DNA of 42,783 bases from Clostridia bacterium (GTDB taxonomy: Bacteria; Bacillota; Clostridia; Oscillospirales; Acutalibacteraceae): assembly GCA_017407995.1 (NCBI GenBank), contig JAFQVM010000019.1, positions 1 to 42,783 of the forward strand, in the 5' to 3' direction. Shown here one piece after another: positions 41,854 to 42,783 of the stretch. The notes beneath the pieces were generated by a model. It searched no databases. It saw only the letters and a program-made list of their open reading frames with translations, and was not told the DNA's origin. Position 1 is the stretch's first letter. Each line of letters opens with the position of its first letter. A program made the position numbers and the translations under genes.

Positions 41854-42053
41854 AACATAAAAGTCTGCGGTACCACCCGAGTTCGGATATTTCTATCCGC
41901 TCTCAATCCTTTAACGCAGGTAACGTCGGTGCATTTAACACCGAAGCTCCAAGGCGGGTTCGATTTTTTGTCACTAAGACTTGCACCAACCGTCTTATCT
42001 CTTTGCTGACATTAAACCTACTATTCCTCTTCACGGCATTTGTCTATGAAACT
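41820..42053 (-). promoter_or_regulatory. T-box riboswitch, proline (CCC specifier), controlling proS
   Basis: The minus strand carries the core GGGTGGTACCGCAG (41865-41878), a stem III hairpin GGATA/TATCC and the stem I distal loop GGTTGGTGCAAG. Aligned to the pheS leader the specifier loop is TCGAA-CCC-G with CCC at 41956-41958, a Pro codon. Confidence 0.92.
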
Positions 42054-42059
42054 TCATAT

Positions 42060-42088
42060 ATTTTACTATGTGTTTTTTTAAAAGTCAA
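42060..42088 (-). promoter_or_regulatory. Promoter of the proS T-box leader
   Basis: On the minus strand TTGACT (42083-42088), a 17-bp spacer and TAAAAT (42060-42065). Confidence 0.7.
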
Positions 42089-42199
42089 TGTTTGTAAAAA
42101 CTTTTGTCAATATTAATATGTATGAAGGTTTTAATAATAATATAAATTGTTTAACCTTACATTCTGTTCTATGTTTAAAATTTATCGATAAGCAAACTA

Positions 42200-42228
42200 T
42201 TGATTTTTAAACTATCATTTGGTATCAT
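42200..42228 (+). promoter_or_regulatory. Promoter of asnS
   Basis: TTGATT (42200-42205), a 17-bp spacer and TATCAT (42223-42228) with TGG just before the -10. The leader of about 30 nt excludes a T-box. Confidence 0.7.
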
Positions 42229-42263
42229 AAACAGCATAGACTAAAAAATAAGGAGATATAGAG

Positions 42264-42783
42264 ATGGAAAGGCTTGAGATTGCAAAGCTTTATGCCTCTA
42301 AAGAGGAGTTCGGCTCAAAAGAAATCACCGTCTGCGGATGGGTTAAGACTATCCGTGATTCTAAGGCTATCGGCTTTATGGAGATAAATGACGGAAGCTA
42401 TTTCAAGGGTTTACAGGTTGTTTTTGAGAGCGAAAAGCTTGATAATTATAAAGATATAGCAAAGCTTAACGTTGGTGCTGCAGTTAAGGTAACAGGTGAG
42501 TTTATCCTCACTCCGCAGGCTAATCAGCCTTTTGAGATAAATGCAACTGTTATCGAGGTTGAGGGACAGTCGACCCCTGAGTATCCGCTTCAGAAAAAGC
42601 GTCATACTCTTGAGTATCTCCGTACTATAGCGCACCTTCGTCCGAGAGCAAATATCTACTCTGCGGCATTTCGTGTGCGTTCGGTTGCGGCTTTCGCTAT
42701 ACACAAGTTCTTCAATGAGCGTGGCTTTGTATATGCACATACTCCGCTTATCTCTTGCAGCGACTGTGAGGGTGCAGGTGAGA
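42264..42783 (+). CDS. asnS: Asparaginyl-tRNA synthetase, N-terminal part (cut by window end)
   Basis: The ATG at 42264 follows AGGAGA by 7 nt and the frame stays open for 173 codons to the window edge. The N-terminal OB fold reads [20 protein letters not shown] and [15 protein letters not shown]. It leads to [20 protein letters not shown] and the start of the class II core [17 protein letters not shown], which are AsnS features. [15 protein letters not shown] separates it from aspartyl-tRNA synthetase. The presence of asnS means the cell charges tRNA-Asn directly, at least in part. Confidence 0.95.
   Translation, partial: MERLEIAKLYASKEEFGSKEITVCGWVKTIRDSKAIGFMEINDGSYFKGLQVVFESEKLDNYKDIAKLNVGAAVKVTGEFILTPQANQPFEINATVIEVEGQSTPEYPLQKKRHTLEYLRTIAHLRPRANIYSAAFRVRSVAAFAIHKFFNERGFVYAHTPLISCSDCEGAGE

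Noticed and set aside
40080-41906. Longer proS reading beginning in the T-box leader
   Set aside because: The first residues come from the terminator hairpin. The ATG at 41804 gives the conserved N terminus.

Overview
The window looks like a chromosomal segment of a strictly anaerobic, low-to-moderate GC Firmicute of class Clostridia, most like the gut Oscillospiraceae/Ruminococcaceae. The evidence is strong GGAGG ribosome binding sites, three T-box leaders, an ireB gene, flavin-based electron-transfer enzymes, and a secreted papain-like protease with ATCT..GY..C..CG repeats. This taxonomic call is inference from gene content. No search was run.

Layout. 1-703: the end of an unknown gene and a small zinc-ribbon membrane protein. 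704-1839: a gene-poor stretch with a strange CAU-anticodon tRNA-like sequence on the minus strand, a 45-nt 3' fragment of tRNA-Asn followed by its terminator, a long perfect hairpin and AT-rich dyads. It looks like the worn end of an integrated element. 1840-4407: two lipoproteins and an Lgt-like membrane protein. 4408-5153: gene-free, with a second copy of a 53-nt repeat. 5154-7757: an orphan HlyD-type adaptor, yajC and a TIGR04086 membrane protein. 7901-10602: metG-tatD. 10647-11223 (minus): an unnamed small gene and ireB. 11294-14739 (minus): pheST behind a Phe T-box. 15476-17679: ilvBN behind a Val-type T-box that is divergent from the pheST leader.

17721-26343 (minus) is the most distinctive block. 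One promoter (TTGAAA-17-TATAAT) reads through three genes for a NuoE/NuoF/GltD-NuoG-like flavin and iron-sulfur complex and then iolB, iolD and iolE of myo-inositol breakdown. The complex resembles the Sporomusa-type electron-bifurcating transhydrogenase (Stn) in its subunit plan. 26579-27649: aspartate carbamoyltransferase with a C-terminal PyrI-like zinc module. 27714-29855 (minus): secreted C1 protease. 30163-32355 (minus): family 2 glycoside hydrolase. 32495-32806: thioredoxin. 32859-35944 (minus): GlpA-like dehydrogenase, FAD oxidoreductase and DUF1667 protein. 36169-39641: a sugar-type ABC importer. 40080-41804 (minus): proS behind a Pro T-box. 42264-end: the start of asnS.

Working together: five aminoacyl-tRNA synthetase genes lie in the window, and three operons (pheST, ilvBN, proS) are read out by uncharged tRNA through T-boxes. 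Inositol, glycerol-3-phosphate-like substrates and glycosides appear to feed an anaerobic metabolism in which reduced ferredoxin, NADH and NADPH pools are balanced by the flavoprotein complex. I found no CRISPR array, rRNA operon, complete insertion sequence or phage structural gene.
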